Of a DNA stretch of 64,000 nucleotides, positions 44,647 through 53,211 are shown piece after piece. This DNA comes from Acidimicrobiales bacterium. Its GTDB lineage: Bacteria > Actinomycetota > Acidimicrobiia > Acidimicrobiales > MedAcidi-G1. Under the pieces are notes generated by a model that was not told the origin of the DNA, searched no databases, and saw only the letters and a list, made by a program, of their open reading frames with translations. Location of the stretch: the NCBI GenBank assembly GCA_016845305.1, contig JAERSW010000070.1, positions 1 through 64,000 of the forward strand, given 5' to 3'. A program made the position numbers and the translations under genes. The stretch's first letter is position 1; every line of letters begins with the position of its first letter.

Positions 44647-45729
44647 TCAGGTGGCCGTCGCCCCGCCGACCACCTCGTCGCCCTCGTAGAACACCACGGC
44701 CTGGCCCGGAGCCACCCGACGGCGTGGTCGGTCCCAGCGGACCACGGTCCGTCCCCCGTCGTCGGCGACGCCAACACCACCGTCACCCGGGTCGACCGTC
44801 GCCGGGTCGGCCGAACCGTGGGCGCTGGTCTGGACGGCCAACGGGGTCCTGGCCGGCACCGGTCCGGCCGTCCACGCCACGGACGACACCGGCGTGGCCT
44901 CGACCAGCAGGTCGTCGGCCGAACCCACGGTCACGGTCGCCGACTCGACGTCGACGTCCAGCGCGTAGCGGGGCGCGCCCCCACCGGCCAGGGCCATCCC
45001 CTTGCGCTGGCCGACGGTGACCAGCTCGACGGCCGCCACCGAACCCACCTCGGCCCCGGTGCCGTCCACCACCCGTCCCGGGGTCAGGGGGATGCGGCTG
45101 CGGAGGAAGTCGTCGCGCCCCCGTTCCCGGGTGATGAAGCACACGTCCTGGCTGTCGGGCTTGTCCGCTGTCCGGAGCCCCAGTTCGGCGGCGCGTCGAC
45201 GCACCTCGTCCTTGGACAGGTCGCCGATGGGCAGCAGCAGGCCGGCCAGCTGCTCCTGGTCGAGCATGTGCAGGACGTAGGACTGGTCCTTGGCGGCGTC
45301 CACCGCCCGGGCGATCCGTCGGGTGCCGTCGGGCCGCCGGACGATCCGGGCGTGGTGGCCGGTGGCGATGGTGGCGAACCCGAGGGCGGCCGCCCGGTGC
45401 CGCAGCCGGCTGAACTTGACGTGCCGGTTGCACTCGACGCACGGGTTCGGCGTCCGCCCCGCCGCGTGGTCGGCCACGTAGGGGGCCACGACGTCGCGGT
45501 CGAAGTCGTCGCCGAGGTTGAAGACGTGGTGCTCGATGCCCAGGGCGTCGGCCACCCGTCGGGCGTCGTCCACGTCGGACACCGCACAGCAGCCGGAGTC
45601 GGACTCGCCGCCCCACAGCCGAAGGGTCACCCCGACCACCTCGTGGCCGGCGTCGCGCAGCATCGCCGCGGCCACCGACGAGTCCACTCCCCCCGACATG
45701 GCGACCATCACGGGGGCCACGCTCGTCAT
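44647..45729 (-). CDS. mnmA: tRNA-specific 2-thiouridylase
   Basis: Inserts sulfur at U34 of Lys, Glu and Gln tRNAs. The 360 residues contain the ATP PP-loop AMSGGVDSSVAAAML, catalytic cysteine pair in NPCVECNRHVKF and DSQDVCFI, and LTPGRVVDGTGAEVG with VGQRKGM. The start overlaps the cysteine desulfurase stop (ATGA), which delivers the sulfur. Confidence 0.97.
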   Translation of the reverse strand: MTSVAPVMVAMSGGVDSSVAAAMLRDAGHEVVGVTLRLWGGESDSGCCAVSDVDDARRVADALGIEHHVFNLGDDFDRDVVAPYVADHAAGRTPNPCVECNRHVKFSRLRHRAAALGFATIATGHHARIVRRPDGTRRIARAVDAAKDQSYVLHMLDQEQLAGLLLPIGDLSKDEVRRRAAELGLRTADKPDSQDVCFITRERGRDDFLRSRIPLTPGRVVDGTGAEVGSVAAVELVTVGQRKGMALAGGGAPRYALDVDVESATVTVGSADDLLVEATPVSSVAWTAGPVPARTPLAVQTSAHGSADPATVDPGDGGVGVADDGGRTVVRWDRPRRRVAPGQAVVFYEGDEVVGGATAT

Positions 45730-46928
45730 CCCGACTGCAGCGCCCGGGAGAACTCCCGGAGGCGCTCCACGGCCGGCGGCAGGACGGCCAGGACGTGGTC
45801 CACGTCGGCGTCGGTGCTGGCGTGGCCCAACGACAGGCGCAGCGAACCCCCTGCGGTGACCCGGTCCACGCCCATGGCGGCCAGGACGTGCGACGGCTCC
45901 TGGGCGCCGCTCGCGCACGACGACGCCGCGCTGGCCGCCACGCCGTCGCGTTCCAGCAGGAACAGCAGCTCCTCGCTCTGGATGCCGGAGACGCACAGGT
46001 GGGCGATGGCCGGGGTGCGGGCGATCCCGGCGGGCACCGTCCGGCGGACACCCTCGACGGCGGCCAGCAGGCCCTCCTCGAGGCGGTCGCGCAGGCCGCC
46101 CACCCGGGCCGATGCGGCCCGGCGTTCGGCGACCACCAGGCGGGCGGCCTCGCCCAGCCCGACGATGGCGGGCACGTTCTGGGTGCCGCTGCGCCGCTCG
46201 CGCTCCTGACCGCCGCCCCGCAGCACCGGCGACAGGGGGACGCCGGCACGGACCACCAGCGCCCCGGCACCCTTCGGGCCACCGAACTTGTGGCCGGTCA
46301 GGCTGACCATCCCCGCTCCGGCCGCCACCGTCGGGAGGTCCACCCAGGCGGCGGCCTGGACGGCGTCGGTGTGCACCACGGCCCGGTCGCCGACCGGAGA
46401 CGCGGCCACGACCTCGGCCACCGCCGCCACGTCGGTGACCGCTCCCGTCTCGTTGTTGGCCGCCATGGTCGACACGAGCCGGATCCCGTCGACCGCGGCC
46501 AGCGTCTCGGCCAGCGCGTCGAGGTCGATGCGGCCGCCCTCGTCGCAACCCACGACCGGCCCGCCCGACTGCCGGACCGGCTCCAGCACCGCCGGGTGCT
46601 CCGCCGCGCTGCAGGCCGGGAGGCCGCCGGTGGCCCGCACCACGCCGTCCACGGCCAGGTTGTCGGCCTCGGTCCCGCCGGAGGTGAACACCACCTCGCC
46701 CGGCTCGCAGCCCACCAGGGCGGCCACGTGGTCCCGGGCGTCGTCGACGGCCCGGCGGGCCGCCCGTGCCGCGGCGTGCGACCCCGATGGGTTGGCCGGG
46801 TGCTCGGCCAGCCACGGCAGCATCGCCTCGACCACCTCGGGTCGAACCGGCGTGCTGGCCGCGTGGTCCAGGTAGGCCCGGAGCGCGGCGCCGGCATCCG
46901 GGGACGGGTCCATGCCCAGAGGCTCCAT
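45726..46928 (-). CDS. Cysteine desulfurase (NifS/IscS family)
   Basis: PLP enzyme that takes sulfur from cysteine. The 400 residues show YLDHAASTPVRPEVVEAM, EVVFTSGGTEADNLAV, the PLP lysine in SLTGHKFGGPKGAGAL and the active cysteine in AASSCASGAQEPSHVL. Overlap with mnmA and family position match the iscS-trmU pair of mycobacteria. ATG 46928 has TAGCCT 6 nt upstream (leaderless); ATG 46913 is a possible internal start. Such enzymes can also release selenium, of possible interest for the selenoprotein here. Confidence 0.96.
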   Translation of the reverse strand: MEPLGMDPSPDAGAALRAYLDHAASTPVRPEVVEAMLPWLAEHPANPSGSHAAARAARRAVDDARDHVAALVGCEPGEVVFTSGGTEADNLAVDGVVRATGGLPACSAAEHPAVLEPVRQSGGPVVGCDEGGRIDLDALAETLAAVDGIRLVSTMAANNETGAVTDVAAVAEVVAASPVGDRAVVHTDAVQAAAWVDLPTVAAGAGMVSLTGHKFGGPKGAGALVVRAGVPLSPVLRGGGQERERRSGTQNVPAIVGLGEAARLVVAERRAASARVGGLRDRLEEGLLAAVEGVRRTVPAGIARTPAIAHLCVSGIQSEELLFLLERDGVAASAASSCASGAQEPSHVLAAMGVDRVTAGGSLRLSLGHASTDADVDHVLAVLPPAVERLREFSRALQSG

Positions 46929-46934
46929 GTCTAG

Positions 46935-46940
46935 AGGCTA
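46935..46940 (-). promoter_or_regulatory. Putative -10 box (TAGCCT) of the desulfurase-mnmA operon, leaderless
   Basis: TAGCCT on the minus strand, 6 nt before ATG 46928. Confidence 0.45.
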
Positions 46941-47002
46941 GGAGCGAACCGGTTGGGCGTCCCCGGCCGCGGCGACCAGACTCGCCCCGTGGAGGAAACC
47001 CC

Positions 47003-47788
47003 GTGAAGGGCTACGACAGCGCCACCTACGGGGAGCGGTACGCCCCGGTGTACGACGACTGGTACGGCGACGACGCCACGTCGGCGGTGACCCCGACCGG
47101 TTCGGCCGACGAGGTGGCCGACCACCTGGCCGGCCTCGTCGGCCCGGGCGGCACCGTCCTGGAGTTGGGGGTGGGCACCGGGCGCCTGGCCCTGCCCCTG
47201 GTCGACCGGGGCCTGGAGGTCACCGGGCTGGACGCCTCGCCGTCGATGCTGGAGCGGCTCCGGGCCAAGGCGGGTGCCGAGCGGCTCACCCTCGTCGAAG
47301 GCGACATGGCCGATCCGGCCGCCGTCGTGACGCGGCCCGACGGGGGCTTCGACGCGGTCCTGGTCGGCTTCAACACGTTCTTCAACCTGACCACCGCCGA
47401 CGCCCAGGCGTCGTGCCTGCGCGGCGTCGCCCACCTCCTCGGCGACCGCGGCCACCTCGTCCTCGAGGCGTTCGTGCCGGACCCCGGCGCACACGACCCG
47501 TCGGGAGCGGGGACGGTCACCGTCCGCAGCATCGAGCTGGACCGGGTCGTCCTCGACGTGGTGGCCATCGACCCCGACGCCCAGGCCATCACCGGCCAGC
47601 GGATCGAGATGACCGCCGACGGGAACCGGCTGCTCCCCTACGTGCTGCGCTACGCCACGCCCGGGCAGTTGGACGCCATGGCCGCCGAGGCCGGGCTGGT
47701 CCTCGTCGACCGCCGTCAGGACTGGGCCGGCACCCCGTTCACCGAGGCGTCGACCAGCCACGTGTCGACGTGGCGACCCACCTCCTGA
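47003..47788 (+). CDS. Class I SAM-dependent methyltransferase
   Basis: A 261-residue methyltransferase with YDSATYGERYAPVYDDWYG, motif I VLELGVGTGRLALPLVDRG, GLDASPSMLERLRAKAG, VEGDMADP and FDAVLVGFNTFFNLTT. The group includes small-molecule methyltransferases of secondary metabolism; the substrate is unknown. GTG 47003 has a good Shine-Dalgarno sequence (GGAGGAAA). It stands alone between divergent and convergent neighbours. Confidence 0.88.
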   Translation: MKGYDSATYGERYAPVYDDWYGDDATSAVTPTGSADEVADHLAGLVGPGGTVLELGVGTGRLALPLVDRGLEVTGLDASPSMLERLRAKAGAERLTLVEGDMADPAAVVTRPDGGFDAVLVGFNTFFNLTTADAQASCLRGVAHLLGDRGHLVLEAFVPDPGAHDPSGAGTVTVRSIELDRVVLDVVAIDPDAQAITGQRIEMTADGNRLLPYVLRYATPGQLDAMAAEAGLVLVDRRQDWAGTPFTEASTSHVSTWRPTS

Positions 47789-47840
47789 TCCACGCCGGGC
47801 GCCGGGCGACCCGCGGTGGGGGCACTACTCCGTGGCGGGT

Positions 47841-47868
47841 GTCAGGTCGTCGGCGTCAGGTCGTCAGC
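47841..47868. repeat. 14-bp tandem duplication at a gene end
   Basis: GTCAGGTCGTCGGC followed by GTCAGGTCGTCAGC covers the stop and last codons of the Rv2466c-like gene. Confidence 0.8.
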
Positions 47869-48567
47869 CAGGCCCGTCAGGACCGGCAGGTCCAGCCCCG
47901 GCCGGTCGCTGCGCTTGAGCTCCGAGAACGTGCCGTATCGGCACAGGGTGAGCGCGGCGTCGAACAGCTCCAGGCACTCCTCGTCGGTCTCGGGCACGGC
48001 CGAGATGACCGGTCCGAAGATCGACGGGCCGTCGGGAGGCCCGAAGGTGAGGATCGGCGTGCCGACGTCGCGTCCCGTCCGGGCCACCGCGGCCTCCGTC
48101 TCGGCCCGCAGCACGGCGTCGTGCGACGGGTCGTCGGCGGCCGCCGCGTACGCCGGGTCGAGGCCGGCGAGGACCAGCACCTCGGCGAGGTGGTCGGCCG
48201 TGGCCACCGAGGCCCGGGGGTCGGTCCCCTTCTCGACGACCCGGTGCCAGATGGTGGCCCCGAACGCCCGGTACAGCCCGTCCATGGCGGCCCGTCCCTC
48301 GGCGGCCCGGACCGCCACGGCCACCCGCAGCATGCGACGGCCCCGGTCGTGCGACTCCCGGTAGCCCTCGGGGAACTCGGCGTCGTAGTCGCGCTCCTCG
48401 TTGAGGATCGACAGGTTGATGAACCGCCAGTCGACGGTCAGGCCCCGCAGCTCGGCCACCCGGCGGAGCCACCGCGACGTCTGCCAGGCGAACGGGCAGA
48501 TCGGGTCCCAGAAGAACTCCAGGTCGGCCGGGGCGTCGGTGGATGGCGGGGTGGCGTCCGGGGTCAT
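47842..48567 (-). CDS. DsbA-family oxidoreductase, Rv2466c/mycothiol-reductase-like
   Basis: A 241-residue thioredoxin-fold protein with an inserted helical domain. FFWDPICPFAWQTSRWLRRV, FINLSILNEERD, VGTPILTFG and IFGPVISAVPET parallel Rv2466c of M. tuberculosis (FDPLCPWCWITSRW, LAILNENRD), a mycothiol-dependent nitroreductase/mycoredoxin. The CPWC motif is CPFA here, so only the first cysteine remains, pointing to a monothiol mechanism. ATG 48567. It lies 26 bases after a rhomboid gene on the same strand. Confidence 0.83.
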   Translation of the reverse strand: MTPDATPPSTDAPADLEFFWDPICPFAWQTSRWLRRVAELRGLTVDWRFINLSILNEERDYDAEFPEGYRESHDRGRRMLRVAVAVRAAEGRAAMDGLYRAFGATIWHRVVEKGTDPRASVATADHLAEVLVLAGLDPAYAAAADDPSHDAVLRAETEAAVARTGRDVGTPILTFGPPDGPSIFGPVISAVPETDEECLELFDAALTLCRYGTFSELKRSDRPGLDLPVLTGLADDLTPTT

Positions 48568-48593
48568 GCCCGGATGGTGGCCCAGCGGACCGG

Positions 48594-49550
48594 TCAGCCC
48601 AGCACCGGGTCCCACCAGCGACCCGCCGCCCACACCGCCCCCACGGCGAAGGCCAGTCCGAGGACGTAGGGAACCGCGGTGCCCACGGCCCTCGGTGCCC
48701 GGCGGGCCTCGGCCACGTCGACCAGCCAGGCCATCAACGCCCCACCGGCCAGGCCGCCCAGGTGCCCGCCGATGCTGATGCCGGGACGTCCGAAGGTGAA
48801 CACCACGTTGACCAGGATCAGGCCGCCCAGCCCGCTCCCCCACAGTCCGGCCCCGCCGCGGTGGCGGAGCTGGTGGATGGCCGCCGCGCCCATCAGGCCG
48901 TAGACGGCGCCCGAGGCACCCACCGTCAGCGCCTGGGGGTCGCGGAGCATCACGCCGAGCGAGCCGGCCAGCAGCGAGGCCAGGTAGAGGCCGGTGAAGC
49001 GGGCCGTGCCGTGCAGCGGCTCCAGCTGTCGTCCCAGCATCCACAGCAGGACCACGTTGACCAGCAGGTGGAGCAGCCCCAGGTGCAGGAAGCCGCCGGT
49101 CAGCAGGCGGCTCCACTCGCCCTCGGCCACCCCGATGAACTCGCGCCCCGACCTCCCGATGCCCAGCAGGCCGTGGTCGACCAGGACCCGGCCGCCACCC
49201 GAGGCGAACCGGTCGTACAGGCGGCCACCCCCGCCGGCGGCCACGCCGACCACGAAGGCGGCCACGTTGAGCACGGCCAGCAGCACGGTGGCCGGCGGCC
49301 CCTGGAGGCCCCCGACGACGCCGACCGTCCGGACGGGCCGGGGGCGCGGCCCGCCGTACCGGACGCCCGGGGCCCGGCTCCGGGACGCACCGGACACGCA
49401 GTCCGGGCAGTGGAAGCCGACCGAGGCGGTGTGCATGCACAGGGCGCAGATCCGGCGGTCGCAGCGCTGGCAGCGGACGCCGGCCCGGTTCTCCGGGTGC
49501 CGGTGGCAGGCCTCGGACCCGGGGAGGTCCCCGGCGGAACGTTCCGTCAC
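48594..49550 (-). CDS. Rhomboid-family intramembrane serine protease
   Basis: A 318-residue membrane protease. The N-terminal zinc-binding segment (CHRHPENRAGVRCQRCDRRIC with a following CPDC) resembles a B-box and is common in actinobacterial rhomboids. The membrane core has GGFLHLGLLHLLVNVVLLW, the nucleophile S in LTVGASGAVYGLMGA and the histidine in SIGGHLGGLAGGALM. Substrates are unknown. GTG 49550, 4 bases after the cupin stop; probably co-transcribed with it. Confidence 0.93.
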   Translation of the reverse strand: MTERSAGDLPGSEACHRHPENRAGVRCQRCDRRICALCMHTASVGFHCPDCVSGASRSRAPGVRYGGPRPRPVRTVGVVGGLQGPPATVLLAVLNVAAFVVGVAAGGGGRLYDRFASGGGRVLVDHGLLGIGRSGREFIGVAEGEWSRLLTGGFLHLGLLHLLVNVVLLWMLGRQLEPLHGTARFTGLYLASLLAGSLGVMLRDPQALTVGASGAVYGLMGAAAIHQLRHRGGAGLWGSGLGGLILVNVVFTFGRPGISIGGHLGGLAGGALMAWLVDVAEARRAPRAVGTAVPYVLGLAFAVGAVWAAGRWWDPVLG

Positions 49551-49554
49551 GACC

Positions 49555-50199
49555 TCAGTGCCGGACGATGACCGGGATGCTGTCGGCGTCCGACACCCAG
49601 GCGAAGAGCATGAGCAGGGGTTCGTCGCGGGTGACGGTGGCGTGCCGGGTCCCCGACGGGTGGTGGATGACCGCGCCCGGCTCGTCGACCCGCCACTCGT
49701 CGCCCTTCTGCCAGTCGGCGGTCCCGGCGGTCACCCAGAACACCTCCTCCGACTTGTGGACGTGCGACGGGTAGTCGCAGCCCGGCCCCTGGAGCACGAG
49801 GCCCACGAACACCTCGTCGCTCAGGTACGGCGCGGAGACGGCACCGGCCGAGATGGCGTCCTCGGCGGCGCCGATGATCGGGGCGTAGGCGTAGTTGGCG
49901 CGCATGGCGTCCATGTCGGGCTCGCCGGCGTACTCGGGGTACGGGATGGCCCAGCCGACCAGGTCGACGACGGCGCGGATCAGGTCGCCGGGCGTCCCGA
50001 CGGCGGCGTCCAGGGCGGCGGCGAGGTTGGTGTCGACCACCGGCTGGCTGGGCTGGTCGGGGTGGTCGGCGACGGGCACGACGCGTCCCAGGGCGTCGGA
50101 CAGCAGGCCCATGGGACGGGCCAGCTTCGCGTCGCGGACGCCCTCGGCATCGGCGAAGGCCCGCAGGTCGTCGAGGAACCGGGTGGTCGGAGCGGTCAT
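49555..50199 (-). CDS. Cupin protein related to DMSP lyases (DddL/DddQ-like)
   Basis: A 214-residue protein with a helical N-terminal half and a C-terminal cupin: FVGLVLQGPGCDYPSHVHKSEEVFWV carries the HxH and E metal ligands (motif YPSHVHKSEEV), followed by GTADWQKGDEW and PGAVIHHPSGTRHATVT. This is the layout of the DMSP-lyase cupins, which cleave dimethylsulfoniopropionate to DMS and acrylate. The aromatic after the glutamate is F where I recall Tyr in the characterised enzymes, so activity is uncertain. ATG 50199 overlaps the enoyl-CoA hydratase stop (ATGA). Confidence 0.7.
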   Translation of the reverse strand: MTAPTTRFLDDLRAFADAEGVRDAKLARPMGLLSDALGRVVPVADHPDQPSQPVVDTNLAAALDAAVGTPGDLIRAVVDLVGWAIPYPEYAGEPDMDAMRANYAYAPIIGAAEDAISAGAVSAPYLSDEVFVGLVLQGPGCDYPSHVHKSEEVFWVTAGTADWQKGDEWRVDEPGAVIHHPSGTRHATVTRDEPLLMLFAWVSDADSIPVIVRH

Positions 50200-50987
50200 G
50201 TCCCGGTGAAGGTGGCCTTCCCCGGTCCGTGCTCGAAGAACGAGGCCACGCCGTGGCGGGCGTCGTCGGTCTCGAACACCTCGAGGAAGAGGTCCAGCTC
50301 CAGGTCGATGCCGTCGGACAGTGCCAGGTCGACGCCCTCGTCGATGGCCCGCTTGGCGGCCCGGATGGCCACCCGCGGTCCGGCGGCGTAGCCGGCGGCC
50401 AGCTCGCAGGCCCGGTCCAGCAACTGGTCGTCGGGGACCACCTCGTCGGCCAGGCCGAGTTCGAGGGCCTCGGCGGCCGCGACCTGACGACCCTCCCAGA
50501 TGAGGCGCTTGGCGGTCGGACGACCCACCAGGCGGGTCAGGCGCTGGGTGGCGCCGCCACCGGGGATGATGCCGAGGAGCACCTCGGGCTGGCCGTACGC
50601 CGAGCCCTCGCCGAGGATCCGCAGGTCGCAGCACCAGGCCAGCTCGGCGCCGCCGCCGAGTGCCAGGCCGTTGACCGCGGCGATGGTCGGACAGGGGATC
50701 CTCTCCAGGGCGCCGAAGGCGTCCCGGAAGGCGTCGGCCTGCCCGGGTCGGAGCTCCGGGTCGGCGAAGACGGCCAGCTCGGCGCCTGCGGCGAACATGC
50801 GACCCGCCCCGGTCAGCACCACGGCACCGGGCGGGTCGTCGTCGCAGGTGCGGGCGAAGGCCTCCAGCTCGCGCAGCAGGCCGGTGTCCAGGGCGTTGAC
50901 CTTGGGACGGTCGAGGGTGGCCACCACGACGCCGTCGTCGCGATGCTCCACTCGGAGGGTGGACGGGGGATCAGCGGCGTCGGTCAC
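50196..50987 (-). CDS. Enoyl-CoA hydratase/isomerase family protein
   Basis: A 263-residue crotonase-fold protein: oxyanion-hole segments AGRMFAAGAELAVFAD and AVNGLALGGGAELAWCCDL, and the glutamate region SAYGQPEVLLGIIPGGGATQRL. Hydrates trans-2-enoyl-CoA. Tight coupling to the DMSP-lyase-like cupin makes acryloyl-CoA a candidate substrate, as in AcuH of DMSP-degrading bacteria; this is inference. GTG 50987 has TACCCT 6 nt upstream (leaderless). Confidence 0.92.
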   Translation of the reverse strand: MTDAADPPSTLRVEHRDDGVVVATLDRPKVNALDTGLLRELEAFARTCDDDPPGAVVLTGAGRMFAAGAELAVFADPELRPGQADAFRDAFGALERIPCPTIAAVNGLALGGGAELAWCCDLRILGEGSAYGQPEVLLGIIPGGGATQRLTRLVGRPTAKRLIWEGRQVAAAEALELGLADEVVPDDQLLDRACELAAGYAAGPRVAIRAAKRAIDEGVDLALSDGIDLELDLFLEVFETDDARHGVASFFEHGPGKATFTGT

Positions 50988-50993
50988 CGCAGG

Positions 50994-50999
50994 AGGGTA
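50994..50999 (-). promoter_or_regulatory. Putative -10 box (TACCCT), leaderless
   Basis: TACCCT on the minus strand, 6 nt before GTG 50987. Confidence 0.4.
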
Positions 51000-51044
51000 C
51001 CCACCGGCCCGCCTCCCGTCGGAAGCGGCGCCTGTTCCCGACGG

Positions 51045-51413
51045 TCAGAGGCTGACCGCGGTCTCCCCGGTCGCGTCCCCGTCGGAGCCGACCAGCGGCG
51101 AGCCGTCGGGCGGCGGGGCGCCGATCGGCCCGTCCGGGGCGTCCGTCTCGCCGACGTTGCGCACCGAGGTCACGCCCTCGACGCGGTCCCGGAGGATCCG
51201 TTCGATGCCCGCCTTCAGCGTCTGGTCGGATGCCGGGCAGGTGACGCAGGCGCCGACCAGCTCGACGGTGACCTCGCCGGTGGCCTCGTCGACGTCATGG
51301 AGGACGATGTCGCCCTCGTCGGCCTGGATGGCCGGGCGGATGACCTCGACCACCTTCTCGACGCGGGCCCGCAGGCCGTCGGTCGGGGCGTCGGCGGAGA
51401 CGTCGAGGGACAT
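51045..51413 (-). CDS. NifU-like C-terminal domain protein
   Basis: A 122-residue iron-sulfur scaffold or carrier: VEKVVEVIRPAIQADEGDIVLHDVD in parts (IRPAIQADEGDIVL), then the CxxC pair in LVGACVTCPASDQTLKAGIERIL. The C-terminal 35 residues are acidic, low-complexity and unconserved-looking. It would transfer Fe-S clusters to apoproteins; many Fe-S enzymes are encoded nearby (IlvD, WhiB, the CoxS-like subunit). Confidence 0.9.
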   Translation of the reverse strand: MSLDVSADAPTDGLRARVEKVVEVIRPAIQADEGDIVLHDVDEATGEVTVELVGACVTCPASDQTLKAGIERILRDRVEGVTSVRNVGETDAPDGPIGAPPPDGSPLVGSDGDATGETAVSL

Positions 51414-51480
51414 GCCGCCAGTCTCGCAGCAGCCGGACCGCCTGCCACCGTCGGATCCGTCCCGACGCCGGCCGGCCAGT

Positions 51481-51528
51481 CCGGGGTGGACCGGTCAGCC
51501 CGGGGTGGACCGGTCAGTCCAGGGTGGA
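51481..51528. repeat. 19-bp tandem repeat at a gene end
   Basis: CCGGGGTGGACCGGTCAGC and CCGGGGTGGACCGGTCAGT in tandem, then a partial third copy running into the 3' end of the decarboxylase gene, whose stop (51514-51516) lies in the second copy. Confidence 0.9.
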
Positions 51529-52866
51529 GAGGATCAGCTCCACGTCGTCACGGGTCGTCCGGGGGTTGACGAAGCAGAACCGCAGCGCGGGCTCGTCGTC
51601 GACCTTGGTGGGGGTGACGAAGGCCAGGCCCCGACGCAGGAGGCGATCCGACCACTCGTCGTGGGCCGCGGCGTCCCAGCCCCGACGTCGGAAGGCCACC
51701 ACCGACAGCCCGGTGGGCTCGATCAGCTCGAGCGAGGGGTGTCCGGCGACCATGTCGCGGGTGGTCGCCGCCAACTCGAGGCCGGCCCGGACCGCCTCCC
51801 GGTAGGCGCCGAGCCCGTGGGTGGCCAGGGAGAACCACAGGGGGATGCCCCGGGACCGTCGGGTCAGGTGGTGGGCCAGGTCGCTGGGGTTCCGCTCGCC
51901 GGCGAGGACGTCCAGGTAGCCGGCCTTCTGGGCGTGGGCGGCCACCGCGACGTCGGGGTCCCGGTACAGCAGGGCGCAGCTGTCGAAGGGGGCGAACAGC
52001 CACTTGTGGGGGTCCACGATGAAGCTGTCGGCCCGCCCGCAGCCGGCGAACAGGTGTCGCTGCTCGGGGACCAGCGCCGCGGCGCCGCCATAGGCCCCGT
52101 CCACGTGCAGCCACAGGCCGGCCTCGGCGCACACGTCGGCCACCCCGTCGACGTCGTCGACGATGCCGAGGTTGGTCGTCCCCGCGGTGGCCACCACGGC
52201 GAAGACCGCGGCACGGTCGACGTCGGACAGGGGCGCCAGCGCGGCCCGCAGCGCGTCGGCGGTCAGCCGGCGGTCGGGTCCGGTGGCCACGGGGAGGACG
52301 TCGACGTCCATCACGTCGGCGGCCGACCGCACCGACGAGTGCGCCTCGACCGAGGCGGCCACCATCCAACGGCCGGACGGACGGCCCCGGTCGCGGAGGG
52401 CCACGTCGCGGGCCGCCACGAGGGCCGAGAGGTTCCCGGCGGTCCCGCCGCTCACGAACACCCCGCCGGCCGTCGCCGGCATGTCGATCTCGTCGGCCAG
52501 GACCCGCAGCGCCTCGTTCTCGGCGTGCACCGCGCCCGCGCCCTCCAACCAGCTCCCGCCGTAGATGGAGCTGGCGCCGACCACGAGGTCGGCCAGGACC
52601 GCCGCCTCGGTGGGAGCCGCCGGGACGAAGGCCAGGAAGCGCGGATGGTCGACCGAGATGGTGGCCGGAGCGAGGACGTCGCCGAAGATCCGGAGGGCCT
52701 CCTGACCGCCGAGCCCCTCCTCGGTGATGGTCCGACCCGCGGTCCGGGCCAACTCGTCGGACGGGCGGGAACGATCCAGCGGCGGCGGATCCATGCGGAT
52801 CCTGGCCAGGGCGTAGTCGATCACCGAGCGGGCCAGGCCGTCGGTCTCGGTGTTGTAGGTGTGCAT
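51514..52866 (-). CDS. PLP-dependent amino-acid decarboxylase (group II)
   Basis: A 450-residue fold-type I enzyme: HPRFLAFVPAAPTEAAVLAD, VFVSGGTAGNLSALVAARD, AGTTNLGIVDDVDGVADV, LHVDGAYGGAAALV, and the PLP lysine in IVDPHKWLFAPFDSCALLY. The group covers glutamate, aromatic amino acid and diaminobutyrate decarboxylases. The substrate is not evident, though the aromatic/tyrosine-like subgroup is the closest by eye. ATG 52866. The 159-bp divergent gap to the next gene shows no other gene. Confidence 0.92.
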   Translation of the reverse strand: MHTYNTETDGLARSVIDYALARIRMDPPPLDRSRPSDELARTAGRTITEEGLGGQEALRIFGDVLAPATISVDHPRFLAFVPAAPTEAAVLADLVVGASSIYGGSWLEGAGAVHAENEALRVLADEIDMPATAGGVFVSGGTAGNLSALVAARDVALRDRGRPSGRWMVAASVEAHSSVRSAADVMDVDVLPVATGPDRRLTADALRAALAPLSDVDRAAVFAVVATAGTTNLGIVDDVDGVADVCAEAGLWLHVDGAYGGAAALVPEQRHLFAGCGRADSFIVDPHKWLFAPFDSCALLYRDPDVAVAAHAQKAGYLDVLAGERNPSDLAHHLTRRSRGIPLWFSLATHGLGAYREAVRAGLELAATTRDMVAGHPSLELIEPTGLSVVAFRRRGWDAAAHDEWSDRLLRRGLAFVTPTKVDDEPALRFCFVNPRTTRDDVELILSTLD

Positions 52867-53013
52867 CGCTCGACTCCCGTCCGGCGCAGCCGCGTTCCCG
52901 GTCGACCACCGGTCCGGTCGGCGGGACTCCTCCCCGCTCCGGTGCGCGACCCACTCGCAGTACAGCAGGAATCCGCCCGGGACGGCGTCGGATCCCCGCC
53001 CGTCGCCCCCTCC

Positions 53014-53019
53014 TAGGCT
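53014..53019 (+). promoter_or_regulatory. Putative -10 box (TAGGCT), leaderless
   Basis: TAGGCT, 6 nt before GTG 53026; no Shine-Dalgarno sequence. Confidence 0.45.
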
Positions 53020-53025
53020 TGCCGG

Positions 53026-53211
53026 GTGGCCCCCGCACCGATCCCGGCGATCGTGCTCGCCCACCAGGGCGGGTGGGACGAGATCCTGATGGTGGCCGGG
53101 CCGCTGGGCGTCGTCGCCTGGTTGCTGTGGGTGGCCGACCGGCGGGCCCGACGCCTCGACGGCACGGACAGCGGGACGGACCCGGTTCAGGCCTCGTCGG
53201 ACGACGAGTAG
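53026..53211 (+). CDS. Small single-pass membrane protein
   Basis: A 61-residue protein: short N-terminus ending in LAHQGGWDEI, one membrane helix (about LMVAGPLGVVAWLLWVA), a basic stop-transfer RRARR and an acidic tail. The LAHQGGWDEI plus helix pattern is one I associate with small conserved actinobacterial proteins; function unknown. Its last 25 bases overlap the 3' end of murA on the opposite strand. Confidence 0.65.
   Translation: MAPAPIPAIVLAHQGGWDEILMVAGPLGVVAWLLWVADRRARRLDGTDSGTDPVQASSDDE

Noticed and set aside
45726-46928. Cysteine desulfurase as a dedicated selenocysteine lyase
   Set aside because: Its partner is mnmA and its motifs are those of ordinary IscS/NifS enzymes; there is no selenium gene beside it.
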